Below are positions 25,401-33,401 of a DNA stretch of 64,000 nt, in pieces. The position numbers were made by a program, and so were the translations under genes. Numbering within the stretch: position 1 is the first letter of the stretch; every line of letters begins with the position of its first letter. This DNA comes from Streptomyces sp. NRRL S-350 (lineage in GTDB: Bacteria; Actinomycetota; Actinomycetes; Streptomycetales; Streptomycetaceae). The notes under the pieces were generated by a model. That model was given only the letters and a program-made list of their open reading frames with translations, had not been told where the DNA came from and ran no database searches. The DNA is taken from contig NZ_JOHO01000002.1 in the NCBI RefSeq assembly GCF_000719705.1, forward strand, positions 434,001 to 498,000. The letters are read 5' to 3'.

Positions 25401-25722
25401 CCTGCACCGGGCCGAACTGGAGGAGGCCGACCGGGCCGGCGCGGTCTCGATGCGGCCCGCCTTCAGCGAGCGTCCGCAGGACGGGCGGCGCTTCGTGCAG
25501 GACCGCCTCGCGGCCGAGGGGGCGGAGGTCTGGGACCTGCTCGCGGCGGGCGCCGAGGTGTACGTGTGCGGCGACGGCGCGCGGATGGCGCCGGGCGTGC
25601 GCGCCGCGTTCCGGGAGCTGTACCGGCAGCGAACGCCCGGGGCCGACGAGCAGCGGGCCCAGGCCTGGCTGCAGGGGCTGATCGAGGCCGGGCGGTACGT
25701 CGAGGACGTGTACGCGGGCTGA
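22459..25722 (+). CDS. Self-sufficient cytochrome P450:NADPH reductase (CYP102/BM3-like)
   Basis: A 1087-residue fusion colinear with Bacillus BM3 (1049 aa), which hydroxylates fatty acids at subterminal positions. After a low-complexity N-terminus of about 45 residues come the P450 domain (I-helix FLIAGHETTSG, K-helix EALR, haem loop FGTGERACIGRQF with Cys 439), a flavodoxin/FMN domain (LLLLHGSNYG, TAASYNGQPTDD, GVGDRTYAATYQ, from about 520), the FAD domain (RHYSISSSP, about 866) and the NADPH domain (GTGVAPFRG, about 942). BM3 residues F87 (DGLFTAY) and R47 (HGRD) appear conserved, while Y51 aligns with Ile. The C-terminus reads EDVYAG where BM3 has DVWAG, so the Trp that stacks on FAD is replaced by Tyr. 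ATG 22459 has GGGAGGG upstream. Confidence 0.95.
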   Translation: MTETMTETGTGTDTRAEDETGAGAGAEIGAATETRAGAVTGALTLPLADISAAPPVAAPVLRTMELAREHGPAFVQRLHGRDTLIVSSLELVEELADETRFTKSVGPALENVRRFTGDGLFTAYNEEPNWARAHDILMPAFALGSMRTYHPVMLRVARRLIGSWDRRSAAGLPVDVPGDMTRMTLDTIGLAGFGFDFGSFERDEPHPFVEAMVRCLEWAMTKLIRDPELDHGERDAAFRADADYLAGVVDEVIAARAGEDAQGPAEDLLGLMLGAQRPSDGTRLDAENIRNQVITFLIAGHETTSGALSFAMYYLVKHPAVLREVQREVDALWGDQPDPEPSYEDVGRLRYTRQVLNEALRLWPTAPAFSREAREDTLLGGRIPVRAGETVLVATPVLHRDPAWGDNPELFDPARFDAEPEAARSPHAFKPFGTGERACIGRQFALHEAVMLLGMLVHRYRLIDHADYRLTIRQTLTIKPDEFTLTLARRTPVPVSVGPAAASDAPAGTGARRPGRVRQGTGLLLLHGSNYGACREFSRRLAEAAADLGCDTVTAPLDAYADGLPTDRPVVITAASYNGQPTDDAAQFVRRLQEADAGQGAAAGSADGVEYAVLGVGDRTYAATYQRIPALIDDRLAALGGTRLIARAEADASGDLSGTVGQFTEALRTALLERYGDADAPAATQPEAAYTVTEVVGGPLDALAARHGMTALTVTAVGSLTAPGYPRVKRLVRLALPEGTGYRTADHLTVLPANDPALVERAAGLLGADPETVLDIVSHRRSGLAVDRPLTVRELLTHHVELQDRPSAGQRAVLAAHNPCPPEQAALRALPEDDPRTLLELIEDHPALRGALSWPVLLELLPPIRPRHYSISSSPTGGSGEVDLMVSVLSAPARSGRGTFRGTGSGHLARLAVGDTVLARVQPCREAFRIGHRTPVVMIAAGTGVAPFRGAVADRRALLAQGAEPAPALLYFGCDDPEADYLHRAELEEADRAGAVSMRPAFSERPQDGRRFVQDRLAAEGAEVWDLLAAGAEVYVCGDGARMAPGVRAAFRELYRQRTPGADEQRAQAWLQGLIEAGRYVEDVYAG

Positions 25723-25760
25723 CGCCGGCCCGGCTCCGGGACGCCGGGGCGCCGGGACGG

Positions 25761-25797
25761 CCGCCGGCCCCGCTGCTTCGCGCAGCGGGGCCGGCGG
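25761..25797 (+). terminator. Hairpin terminator after the CYP102 gene
   Basis: Perfect 16-bp inverted repeat (25761-25776 with 25782-25797) around a TTCGC loop, 38 bases after the stop. It is followed by a run of short ggctcgg/ggctcag repeats to about 25890. Confidence 0.85.
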
Positions 25798-25897
25798 TCC
25801 GACGGTTCCAGGGCCCGGGGCTCGGAAGACCGGGCTCAGGAGCCGGGGCTCAGCGGTCGGGCTCGGCGGTCGAGCCCGGCAGCTCGGGGTTCACGGC

Positions 25898-26785
25898 TCA
25901 GTAGACGCTCACCCCGTACGCGGCGAGCGCCGCGTTCACCGGCTGGAAGAACGTCGTCCCGCCCGAGGTGCAGTCGCCGCTGCCGCCGGAGGTGAGGCCG
26001 AGCGCCTTGGTGCCGTCGTAGAGAGGGCCGCCGGAGTCGCCGGGCTCGGCGCAGACGTTGGTCTGGATCAGACCGCGCACGGTGCCGCCGTCGGTGTAGC
26101 GCACCGTGGCGTTGAGCCCGGTGACCTGGCCGCCGTGCGTGCCGCTGGTGGAGCCGGTGCGCTTGACGGACTCGCCGACGACGGCGTTCGGGGCGGAGGT
26201 GAAGCCGCCGGGGTGGGCCAGGGCGCTGTTGTCGTAGCGGACCAGCGCGTAGTCGTGGCCGGGGAAGGTGGAGCTGACGGTGGGGCCGATCCGGGTGCCG
26301 TGGGCGGCGTCCGTGTACCAGTCGGGGGCGACGTTGCCGCAGTGCCCGGCGGTGAGGAAGTAGTGGGTCGAGCCGCCCACCACGTTGAAGCCGAGCGAGC
26401 AGCGGTACTTGCCGCCGTAGATGGCGTCGCCGGCGGCGAGCAGCGGGGTGAACACCCCGGGGACGCGGTGGACGGTGAGGGTGGCCGCGCCGGTGCCGGC
26501 GGTCCGCATGATCTTGGCGAGTCCGGCCGGGGAGACGGTGCTGTCGGCGGTCACCACGACGCGTCCGGCGGCCTCGTCGACGTACCAGGCGGTGCCGTTG
26601 ACCTCGGCCTTCAGGACGGCGTCGCTGATGGCCGCGAGCTGTTCGGGTTCGGCGGTGTGGGCGGGGGCGGCCGCGGCGCCGGGCACGCCGACCGCGGTGG
26701 CGGTCAGCAGGCCGAGGGCGACGGCGAGCAGGCGGGTGCGGCGTCGGGTGGTGCCGGTGCGGGGGGTCCTGCGCTTGGTCCTCAC
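25898..26785 (-). CDS. Secreted serine protease, streptogrisin (S1/alpha-lytic) family
   Basis: A 295-residue preproprotease. GTG 26785 has AGGAGG six to seven bases upstream. The signal peptide has an Arg-rich n-region and ends near residue 40 ([11 protein letters not shown]), followed by a propeptide of about 75 residues with the family pattern ([19 protein letters not shown]). The mature protease starts around [18 protein letters not shown], very close to S. griseus proteases A/B. Triad: H148 (TAGHCG), D178 ([10 protein letters not shown]) and S251 (PGDSGGP), with cysteine pairs 129/149 and one further pair in the C-terminal half. Extracellular protein degradation. Confidence 0.95.
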   Translation of the reverse strand: MRTKRRTPRTGTTRRRTRLLAVALGLLTATAVGVPGAAAAPAHTAEPEQLAAISDAVLKAEVNGTAWYVDEAAGRVVVTADSTVSPAGLAKIMRTAGTGAATLTVHRVPGVFTPLLAAGDAIYGGKYRCSLGFNVVGGSTHYFLTAGHCGNVAPDWYTDAAHGTRIGPTVSSTFPGHDYALVRYDNSALAHPGGFTSAPNAVVGESVKRTGSTSGTHGGQVTGLNATVRYTDGGTVRGLIQTNVCAEPGDSGGPLYDGTKALGLTSGGSGDCTSGGTTFFQPVNAALAAYGVSVY

Positions 26786-27136
26786 CGATCTCCTCCTGGG
26801 AGTGAGAGGCCCCTTGGGGGTCGGGGGCCGTGAGGCGCGGTCAGGCGGCGGGCGGACTCCGATCGGTGCTGTCCGGAAGCACGACGGATGATCTGCCCCT
26901 GACAGGCGCTGAGCGGAAGTATGAGGAAACGGACCCTTCGGTACAAGCCTCCTGACCGGGTGTCGCCGGCCCTTGCGCCGTCGGGGCGAGCGCACGGAGC
27001 ACCGCGGGGGCGCACGGCGTCGACCGGGGGAGTGGGGCAGGGCTCCGGACATCGGTCCGTCCCTCCCCTGCGGTGGGGCCCCCGAGGTGACCGCTCGTCA
27101 GACCACCCGGTCGGACGCGCGCGTGAGGAGAACGTG
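26786..27136. other. Intergenic region upstream of the protease gene
   Basis: About 350 bases between the GNAT stop and the protease start, both on the minus strand. The zone 26885-26960 is less GC-rich (tatgaggaaacgg..., ggtacaagcctcctg) and probably holds the protease promoter. I see no gene or repeat here. Confidence 0.45.
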
Positions 27137-27763
27137 TTACCGGCGTGGCCGGGTGGGGCCCCCGACGGGTGGCACCGGACGCGCGACGCCGCCCTGCGGA
27201 CGGGTGAGCCGCCACACCAGTTCCTCGCCCGTCTCCGCCGGGGCCAGCGCCTCGGCGGGGCGGCGCAGGTGCTCGGTGAAGCCCAGTCGGGCCGGGACGG
27301 CGCCACTGGCGCGGTTGGCGGGGTCGTGGACGATCTCGACGTGGCGCACCCGGGGGAGCCGGAAGGCCTGGTCGACCAGCGCCGCGGCAGCCCGGGTGGC
27401 CAGGCCGCGCCCGGTGACGGCGGGATGGAGCCAGTAGCCGATCTCCAGGACGTCGTCCGGGCCGTCGTCGCGCCGGTACAGCCCGCAGGCGCCGACGATG
27501 GCACCGTCCAGCACCACCGCGAAGGCGAAGTCCCGGCCGTTCGCCCAGCACTGCGCCCGGGCGGCCAGGTACTCGGCGGTCTTGGCGCGGCTGTGCTCGG
27601 CCACCCAGGGCATCCACGGCCGCAGGTGCTCCTGCGACTCCTCGATGACGGTGAATAGCTCGGGCAGGTCCGCCTCCCCGGCGAACCGGCGCAGGGTCAG
27701 ACCGTCCAGCACGATGACGGCTTGGGGGCGTGCCGGGGGTTCCGGCCGTTCCAGAGGTTCCAT
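27137..27763 (-). CDS. GNAT family N-acetyltransferase (RimJ/RimL-like)
   Basis: About 208 residues from ATG 27763 (a TTG at 27799 is a longer alternative). The pattern LTLRRFAGEADLPELFTVIEES, HLRPWMPWV, EIGYWLHPAVTGRGLATRAAAALVDQAF and VEIVHDPANRASGAVPARLGFTE is typical of the RimJ/RimL-type acetyltransferases. The motif RGLAT (Q/RxxGxA) binds acetyl-CoA pyrophosphate. Substrate unknown. It follows the membrane protein gene by about 25 bases and is probably in the same transcript. Confidence 0.85.
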   Translation of the reverse strand: MEPLERPEPPARPQAVIVLDGLTLRRFAGEADLPELFTVIEESQEHLRPWMPWVAEHSRAKTAEYLAARAQCWANGRDFAFAVVLDGAIVGACGLYRRDDGPDDVLEIGYWLHPAVTGRGLATRAAAALVDQAFRLPRVRHVEIVHDPANRASGAVPARLGFTEHLRRPAEALAPAETGEELVWRLTRPQGGVARPVPPVGGPTRPRR

Positions 27764-27788
27764 CAGCAGAGGATCGTCCGTACCCGGT

Positions 27789-28685
27789 TCACCCGGCAAG
27801 CGGATTAGGCGGCCGCGGCGGCCGGGACGGCGGGGGCGGCTGTGGGGGTTCGGCGGGCGGCGACGGCTGTCCGGGCGTCGGCGGCCAGGGCGGGCGGCAG
27901 GCGGCGCGGGTGCGGGCGAGGTGGAGCGCGGTCCCGATTCCGGCCGCAGAGGTGGCGACGACGACGAGAGCGGCGTCGAAGAAACCGACCATGGCGAGGT
28001 CGAAGCGACCGCCGGTGGCGGCCGCCGTGAACTCGGGGCCGACCAGGCCGCCCGGATCCTCGGTGACGCTGACCCGCTCGCCCACGGTGTCCCAGACGCC
28101 GCAGTCCAGCGACCCGCCGCGCCCCGGGGCGTCCTCGTAGCGCACCGAGCAGTGGTAGGCCGTCGTCTTGCCGTGGCTGACCCGTACCCCGGTGACCGTG
28201 CCCGGGTGGATGACCCCGCGCATGCCGAGCACCGTCGCCTGCGCGGTCCTCATGCTCAGCAGCGGCACGCCGATCACCGGGGCGAGCACCAGGGCCATGG
28301 CCAGCAGCCGCAGCCAACGCGCCTGGCAGAGGCTGAGCACGGCGTAGACCAGGCCGGCGAATCCGGTGAGCACCACGACGAGCGAGGGCACCAGCAGCCA
28401 CGGCCCGAAGGCGCCGAGCGCTCCGCCGAGCGGCAGCAGGAGGGCGGCGGCCGGGATCCACAGGGCCGTCAGCAGCGGACGCCGGGGCCAGGGCACGTCG
28501 TCCGTCCGGCCCCGGGCGGCCGTTCCCGAGCGAGACGAGCCCGGGGCGGGTGATCCCGGACGGGGCGGCCCAGGGCGGGCCGGGCGCGGCGTGGCCCGCC
28601 CGGTCGTCCAGCGGGCCCTCCGGCCCGCCCCCTCCCGGCCGCGCCGGTGCCGGGGGCCGGGCGCGGGCGTCTGGCTGGATGTCAT
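27789..28685 (-). CDS. Membrane protein with DUF3592-like extracellular domain
   Basis: A 298-residue protein from ATG 28685. The N-terminus (about 70 residues) is Arg/Pro-rich and probably disordered, followed by three helices in about residues 75-155, an outside domain with two cysteines (YHCSVRYEDAPGRGGSLDCGVWDTVGERVSV), a last helix, and a Pro-rich tail (PPAEPPQPPPPSRPP). The extracytoplasmic DUF3592-like pattern matches the protein encoded at 40952. Function unknown. Confidence 0.7.
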   Translation of the reverse strand: MTSSQTPAPGPRHRRGREGAGRRARWTTGRATPRPARPGPPRPGSPAPGSSRSGTAARGRTDDVPWPRRPLLTALWIPAAALLLPLGGALGAFGPWLLVPSLVVVLTGFAGLVYAVLSLCQARWLRLLAMALVLAPVIGVPLLSMRTAQATVLGMRGVIHPGTVTGVRVSHGKTTAYHCSVRYEDAPGRGGSLDCGVWDTVGERVSVTEDPGGLVGPEFTAAATGGRFDLAMVGFFDAALVVVATSAAGIGTALHLARTRAACRPPWPPTPGQPSPPAEPPQPPPPSRPPRPPNPLAG

Positions 28686-28993
28686 GGCGAGAGATCCTGC
28701 CAGGCCGCCCCGACGGTGGCGCCGCCCCCCTCGGGCCGGTGCGTCCCGACGCGCGGGGTGGTGGCGGCGCCGGGCCGGCGGCGCCCCGCCGGGATCGGCC
28801 GCAACGACTCCGGCGCCCGCGGATTCCATCCGCGGCGGCGGGGCAGACGTCGGGCATGGACGACCGGTGCACGGTGCTTCCGGCCGTACCCGGGCGGGTC
28901 GGCCCCGGTACGGCCGTCCGTGCGACCCGGCCGGGGGCGCGCGATCATGGTCACGACGGCGCCCCGCCGTCCCGAGCGGAGCGGGAGCGAGCC
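28686..28993. other. Divergent intergenic region before the partner-switching cluster
   Basis: About 310 bases between the divergent membrane protein and STAS genes, GC-rich throughout. It should hold both promoters; I recognise no consensus element. Confidence 0.4.
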
Positions 28994-29446
28994 ATGCCAC
29001 GGCCATCCGAAGAACCTTGCGAGCCCATGCCGGAGGGCGAGGCGGACCCCCTGCACGTCGCGGTCGACGACGTCGTGCTCGACCAGGACGGGCCGGTGCG
29101 GGTCGTCACCGTGTCCGGGGAACTCGACCACGACACGGCGGACGGGCTGCGCACCGCGCTCGCCCGACCGCTGGAGGGCGGCGTCCGGCGGCTCGTCGTC
29201 GACCTCGCCGACCTGCGGTTCTGCGACTCGACCGGGCTGAACATCCTGCTCCGCGCCCACCTGGACACGGAGGCCGCCGGGCTGCGGCTGGACCTGGCGG
29301 GCCCCAGCGCCACCCTGCTGCGACTGCTGGCGATCACCGGCGCGGACACCGTGCTGCGCATCCACCCCGACCTCGCCTCGGCCCTGGCGGCACCCGAGGG
29401 CCCCGCCGGCCCGCTCGGCCCCGCCGCCCCGACCGAGCCGGAGTGA
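28994..29446 (+). CDS. STAS-domain anti-sigma factor antagonist
   Basis: A 150-residue RsbV/SpoIIAA-like protein from ATG 28994. The STAS core is about residues 28-125: VVTVSGELDHDTADGLRTAL, then LVVDLADLRFCDSTGLNILLRAH, in which the Ser of DSTG is the phosphorylation site of the family. The unphosphorylated form binds an HATPase anti-sigma kinase and frees its sigma factor. The gene directly downstream, 12 bases away, encodes such a kinase, the classic partner-switch pairing. Confidence 0.9.
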   Translation: MPRPSEEPCEPMPEGEADPLHVAVDDVVLDQDGPVRVVTVSGELDHDTADGLRTALARPLEGGVRRLVVDLADLRFCDSTGLNILLRAHLDTEAAGLRLDLAGPSATLLRLLAITGADTVLRIHPDLASALAAPEGPAGPLGPAAPTEPE

Positions 29447-29458
29447 AGGAGGGCGGCC

Positions 29459-29962
29459 GTGGACGGTGCCGGGAGCGGTGCGCCACCCGGAGCGGAGCAG
29501 ACCAGACGGCTCGTGCTCGCGGGCAGTGCCGGAGCGGTGCAGCGCAGCCGCGACTTCAGCCGCCAGGCCCTGCTGTCCTGGCACTGGCTCCCGGCCCTGG
29601 ACGCGGACTGGCAGGCGGTGGTCGAGGACGTCCTGCTGATGGTCTCCGAGCTGGTCACCAACGCCTGCCTGCACGCCCCCGGCGGCCCGCGCGAGCTACG
29701 GCTGCGCTGGGACGGCGCCCGGCTCCGGGTCGAGGTGGCCGACGCCAGCCCCGTCCCGCCACGGCTGCGCCCGTACGCCGACCCCGGCCGACCGGGCGGG
29801 CACGGCCTGAGGGTGGTGGACCGGCTCGCCCGCGGCTGGGGATCCCAGCCCGACGACGGCGGGAAGCTGGTCTGGCTGGAGGTTCCGGCCCCGCGGGTTC
29901 CCGCCCCCGCGGACGGGCACGGGGAGCGGTCCGGCGGCCCCGAGGGCTTCGGCTGGGACTGA
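29459..29962 (+). CDS. HATPase-domain anti-sigma factor/serine kinase (RsbW-like)
   Basis: A 167-residue GHKL ATPase starting at GTG 29459 with AAGGAGGG just before it (29446-29453). Motifs are the N-box VSELVTNACLHAPGG, DASPVPPRLRP (G1-like) and GGHGLRVVDRLARGWG (G2). There is no histidine-kinase dimerisation domain, so it is a stand-alone anti-sigma/serine kinase type. It probably phosphorylates the STAS protein encoded upstream. The target sigma factor is not encoded in this window. Confidence 0.9.
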   Translation: MDGAGSGAPPGAEQTRRLVLAGSAGAVQRSRDFSRQALLSWHWLPALDADWQAVVEDVLLMVSELVTNACLHAPGGPRELRLRWDGARLRVEVADASPVPPRLRPYADPGRPGGHGLRVVDRLARGWGSQPDDGGKLVWLEVPAPRVPAPADGHGERSGGPEGFGWD

Positions 29963-29997
29963 CGGGCCCTTCCCCTCGACTTCGTCCCCCGACGGGC

Positions 29998-30021
29998 GTT
30001 TCCGGTTGCCCGTACGGGAAA
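29998..30021 (+). promoter_or_regulatory. Candidate stress-sigma (SigB-family) promoter
   Basis: GTTT (29998-30001), a 14-base spacer and GGGAAA (30016-30021) resemble the GNNT-N14-16-GGGTAY type recognised by the SigB/SigF group in Streptomyces, about 90 bases before the next STAS gene. The -10 deviates at two of six positions. The palindrome CCCGTACGGG overlaps it. Confidence 0.35.
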
Positions 30022-30108
30022 GCCGTGCCCGCGAAGGCGTCGACGGGCGGGGGGCACCGGGTTCCCGCCGCCGTGAGGCCCCGGCCGGAGCGAGAGGAAC
30101 CCGCCACC

Positions 30109-30480
30109 ATGACGAAACGCCCGCCGACGCCCGGGGCTCCGCCCGCCGACCGGACCGAGGGGCTCACCGTCGAGGCCCGCCCCTGGGCGCTCGGCACCGC
30201 ACTGGCCCTGTTCGGCGAACTGGACCTGGACTCGGTCGCCGACCTGCGGGCCGCCGTCGAGCGGGCGCTCGCCGGCCCGGCGACCGTGATCGTGATCGAC
30301 TGCGCCGGGCTGGAGTTCTGCGACTCGACCGGGCTCAGCGCCCTGCTCCGGGCCAAGGCGCGGGCCGAGGCCGACGGCAGCCGGATCGAACTGGCCCGCC
30401 CCCGGCCGCTGGTCCTGCGCATGCTCGAACTCACCGGTGCCACCGACGCCTTCGCGATCCGCGAGAGCGTGCCGGACTGA
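30109..30480 (+). CDS. STAS-domain anti-sigma factor antagonist
   Basis: A 123-residue STAS protein from ATG 30109 (GAGAGGAAC upstream). The core ALALFGELDLDSVADLRAAVERAL and VIVIDCAGLEFCDSTGLSALLRAKARAEADG keeps the phosphorylatable Ser in DSTG. It is a second antagonist in the same cluster and only partly similar to the first, so the two may serve different kinases. A SigB-type promoter candidate lies about 90 bases upstream. Confidence 0.9.
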   Translation: MTKRPPTPGAPPADRTEGLTVEARPWALGTALALFGELDLDSVADLRAAVERALAGPATVIVIDCAGLEFCDSTGLSALLRAKARAEADGSRIELARPRPLVLRMLELTGATDAFAIRESVPD

Positions 30481-30905
30481 TCCGGGCCGGCCCGCGCGGG
30501 CCGGAGCGTCCGTGCCGGGCCGACCGCGCCGCCCGGCACGGCTCCCGCCTGCCGCGCCGGAGCCGGCGGTGGCACAGTGGGAGCAGGGCGACGGACCTGC
30601 CGCCCGCGGAGCCGAGGGTGCCCGGACGGCGCGCCCCGGCGGTCCGAGCGACCCGGGCGGTGGACGGATGGACGAGCACCCCGCAGCCGGTGCGGCGCCG
30701 GTTCGGGCCGTGACCACGGCGTGGGCCGCGCCCGGGGCCTGGGCCGTGCCACGGGCTGGGGCGTTCCCGCGCTCCGGGCTGTTTCCGCGCTCCGGGCCGT
30801 CCCCCCGGTGTGGGCCGTTCCCCCTATGTGGGCCGGGACCGCGGTGCCTGCCGTGACCGGCGGCCGCCGACTCGGGACGGCCGTGCCCCGGACGCCGGGG
30901 CCGTC
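30481..30905. other. 425-base region with degenerate repeats
   Basis: No convincing gene. From about 30710 to 30850 the sequence is made of imperfect repeats of cgtgggccg / gcgctccgggc / gtgggccgttccc. Short frames here give Pro/Arg/Gly-rich peptides only. It is probably the leader of the PP2C gene or decayed repeat DNA. Confidence 0.5.
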
Positions 30906-33320
30906 GTGACCGCCCCGCAGGAGCCCGCCGACCGCACGGCCCGGGCCCTCGCCGAGACCGTCCGACGGCTGACCGGCGCCGCCGTCCGGGCGCACGCCGA
31001 GGCCCGGGCCAGGGCCGTCGTCGACCTCGCCACCGGCATCCTCGCCGAGCGGCTCGGCCTGCGGCCCGTCGAGGCCGCCGCGCACCTGGCCCGGCTGGCC
31101 CGGGAGGCGGGTGTGCCCGTGGTGGCGCTGGCGGCGGAGGTCGCGGGGCTGCCGGAACCGGACACGGGAGCCTCCGTGGTCGAGCCCGGCGCGAGCAGGT
31201 CCGTCGGGAACGGGTCCGTCGGGAACGGGTCCGGGGGGAACGGCCTCGGGGGGAGTGGGGTGGTCGGGGCGGGGCGGGCGCGGGCTTCCGACGCCGGGGC
31301 GCCGGTCTCGCCCGCACTCGCCGCCGTGCCCGACCTGCAGCGGGCCGTCGAAGCCGTCCTGGAGCAGACCGGCGCGGCCCTCGGCGCCCGGGCCGTCGCC
31401 GTCTGGCAGCGGCTGCCCGGCGGTGCGCTCGCCCTCGCCGCGCAGGCCGGGCTGCCCGCCGACGAGGCCGCCGCCTGGGCCCGGGTGCCGCCCGGCGTGC
31501 CCACCCCGGCGCAGCGGGTCGTCGTCGGCGGGGCGGACCTGTGGCCCGGCGAGCCCGGGACGGAAGACCCCTCCGTCGGATCCGGCGCGGCCAGGGCCGT
31601 CCTCCTGCTACTCGACCAGGGCCGGCGCCTCGGCGCGCTGGAACTGATCTGGACCGAACCCGCCCCCCAACTCGGCCCGCCCCAGCGCCGCGGGCTGTAC
31701 GCGCTCGCCGACCTCTGCACGACCCTGCTCGCCCCACCCCCGGGCGGGGCGACGGACGCGGTGGCGGGCCGAGGGCCGGACCCGTCGGCCGACCCGCCGC
31801 CGGACGACGAGACCGCAGGCCTCCTGGCGGGGCTGCTCACCCCCGCCCTCCTCCTGGACCCCGTCGTCCGGGACGGCCGAGCCGTCGACTTCACGATCCG
31901 GCGGGTCAACGACCGCTTCCGGGACCGGCTCGACCGCCCCCGCGGCGCGCTGGAGGGCGCCTCACTGCTGGAGACCTTTCCGGTGGCCTGCGCCGCCGGC
32001 CTGCTCGACCGCCTGGCCCGCGCGTACGAGACCGGCACGCCGTCGCCCGCGGAACGGGTGCCGGTCTCGCACCCGCGGGACGCCGGACCCGTCACACCCC
32101 CGGCGGACGTGCTGCTCACCGTCGCCCCGCTCGGCGGCCGGCTGCTGGTGTGCTGGCAACCGGACGACGAACGCGCCGAGGAGGACGAGCGCACCGCCCT
32201 GCTGCGCCAGGCCCAGCGCCTCGTCCGGGTGGCCGGGTTCGAGGAACGCCCCGCCGAGGGCCTGATCCGCTGGGGTGACGGGCTGCGCGAGCTCTTCGGG
32301 CTGCCGCCGGAGGCTTCGCCGGTGCCGCTGGACCGGCTCGCGTGGCACGCCCACCCGGACGACCGGCCCGCGATCCGGCGCCTGCTGGACAGCGTCCGGC
32401 ACCGCCACCGCACCGCCTCCGCGGTCGTCCGCCTGGACCGGCCGGACGGTACCCACCGCTTCACCCGGGTGATCGCCGAGCCCGTCGTGGACGGCGCCGG
32501 GCGGCTGACCGCGATCCGCGGCGCCTACCACGACGTGTCCGTCCAGCACTGGACGGAGGTCGCGCTCGGGGCCACCCGGGAGCGCCTGGCCGACAGCGAG
32601 CAGGAGTCCGCCGAGCGCGCGCAACTGGCGCTGCGGCTCCAGCAGGCCATCCTCCCGGCGGCGCCGCCCCCGCTCGGCGTCACCGGCCTGCACGCCGCCG
32701 TCCGCTACCGCCCCGCCGCCCAGCGCGACCGGGTCGGCGGCGACTGGTACGACGTGCTTCCGCTGCCCGACAAGCGGATCCTGCTCGCGGTCGGCGACGT
32801 GGCCGGGCACGGCGTCGGCGCCGCCACCGGGATGGTCGCGCTGCGGCACGCCCTGCGCGGCCTCGCGGTGACCGGCGCCGGACCGGCCCGACTGCTGGGG
32901 TGGGCCAACACCGTCGCCCTGCGCGAGCCCGGGCAGGTCACCGCGACCGCCGTCTGCGTGCTGCTCGACCCCGTCAGCGGCGAGCTGTGCTGGGCCCGGG
33001 CCGGCCATCTGCCGCCGATCCGGCTCGGCCCGGACGGCGCCCACGTGCTGCCGCTGCCGCACGGCGTGCTGCTGGGGGCCCTGGACGACGCCCGGTACGA
33101 GGAGCACACCGCCCGGCTCGCCCCCGGGGACGTCCTGCTGCTGTACACCGACGGGCTGGTCGAACGCCGGGACCGCCCGGTCGAGGAGTCGATGGACCAG
33201 CTGCTCCGCGCAGCCGGCGCCCCCGGCCCGGACCTGGAGCAGTACCTGGACCGGCTGCTCGACCTCAGCCCCGCCGACACCGACGACGACACCTGCCTGA
33301 TCGCCGTCCAGACCGAGTAG
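30906..33320 (+). CDS. ANTAR-GAF-PAS-PP2C multidomain phosphatase (RsbU/SpoIIE-like)
   Basis: An 804-residue signalling phosphatase from GTG 30906. Residues about 20-75 resemble an ANTAR domain (AVVDLATGILAERLGLRPVEAAAHLARLAREAG), normally an RNA-binding antiterminator module. A Gly/Asn/Ser linker made of 15-base repeats follows, then a GAF-like domain (about 135-275), a degenerate PAS-like region, a PAS domain (about 445-545, ending GAYHDVSVQHWTE) and the C-terminal PP2C domain. The last has RVGGDWYDVLPL, VGDVAGHGVGAATG, LLYTDGLVE and DTDDDTC, the metal-binding and catalytic residues. It should dephosphorylate the STAS antagonists encoded nearby in response to signals read by GAF/PAS. Confidence 0.9.
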   Translation: MTAPQEPADRTARALAETVRRLTGAAVRAHAEARARAVVDLATGILAERLGLRPVEAAAHLARLAREAGVPVVALAAEVAGLPEPDTGASVVEPGASRSVGNGSVGNGSGGNGLGGSGVVGAGRARASDAGAPVSPALAAVPDLQRAVEAVLEQTGAALGARAVAVWQRLPGGALALAAQAGLPADEAAAWARVPPGVPTPAQRVVVGGADLWPGEPGTEDPSVGSGAARAVLLLLDQGRRLGALELIWTEPAPQLGPPQRRGLYALADLCTTLLAPPPGGATDAVAGRGPDPSADPPPDDETAGLLAGLLTPALLLDPVVRDGRAVDFTIRRVNDRFRDRLDRPRGALEGASLLETFPVACAAGLLDRLARAYETGTPSPAERVPVSHPRDAGPVTPPADVLLTVAPLGGRLLVCWQPDDERAEEDERTALLRQAQRLVRVAGFEERPAEGLIRWGDGLRELFGLPPEASPVPLDRLAWHAHPDDRPAIRRLLDSVRHRHRTASAVVRLDRPDGTHRFTRVIAEPVVDGAGRLTAIRGAYHDVSVQHWTEVALGATRERLADSEQESAERAQLALRLQQAILPAAPPPLGVTGLHAAVRYRPAAQRDRVGGDWYDVLPLPDKRILLAVGDVAGHGVGAATGMVALRHALRGLAVTGAGPARLLGWANTVALREPGQVTATAVCVLLDPVSGELCWARAGHLPPIRLGPDGAHVLPLPHGVLLGALDDARYEEHTARLAPGDVLLLYTDGLVERRDRPVEESMDQLLRAAGAPGPDLEQYLDRLLDLSPADTDDDTCLIAVQTE

Positions 33321-33401
33321 CACCACGGGCCGTTACGGTCCGCCGGGCCCGGGTAGGCGCGACCCGTCGGGGGGCCTGGAACGGGATGGAAGGGATTCCC
33401 A

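Noticed and set aside
22366..25407. A 1013-codon open frame antisense to the CYP102 gene
   Set aside because: High GC leaves the antisense frame open; the predicted protein is Gly/Val/Arg-rich with no fold signature, while the sense frame matches BM3 throughout.
30668..30856. Short plus-strand frame with FPRSG-type repeats upstream of the PP2C gene
   Set aside because: No good ribosome binding site and the repeats reflect degenerate DNA repeats; probably not translated.
33332..33356. GTTA-N15-GGGTAG as a SigB promoter for the gene at 33402
   Set aside because: Two defined positions deviate from GNNT and GGGTAY, so it is weaker than the site at 34606 and could be chance.
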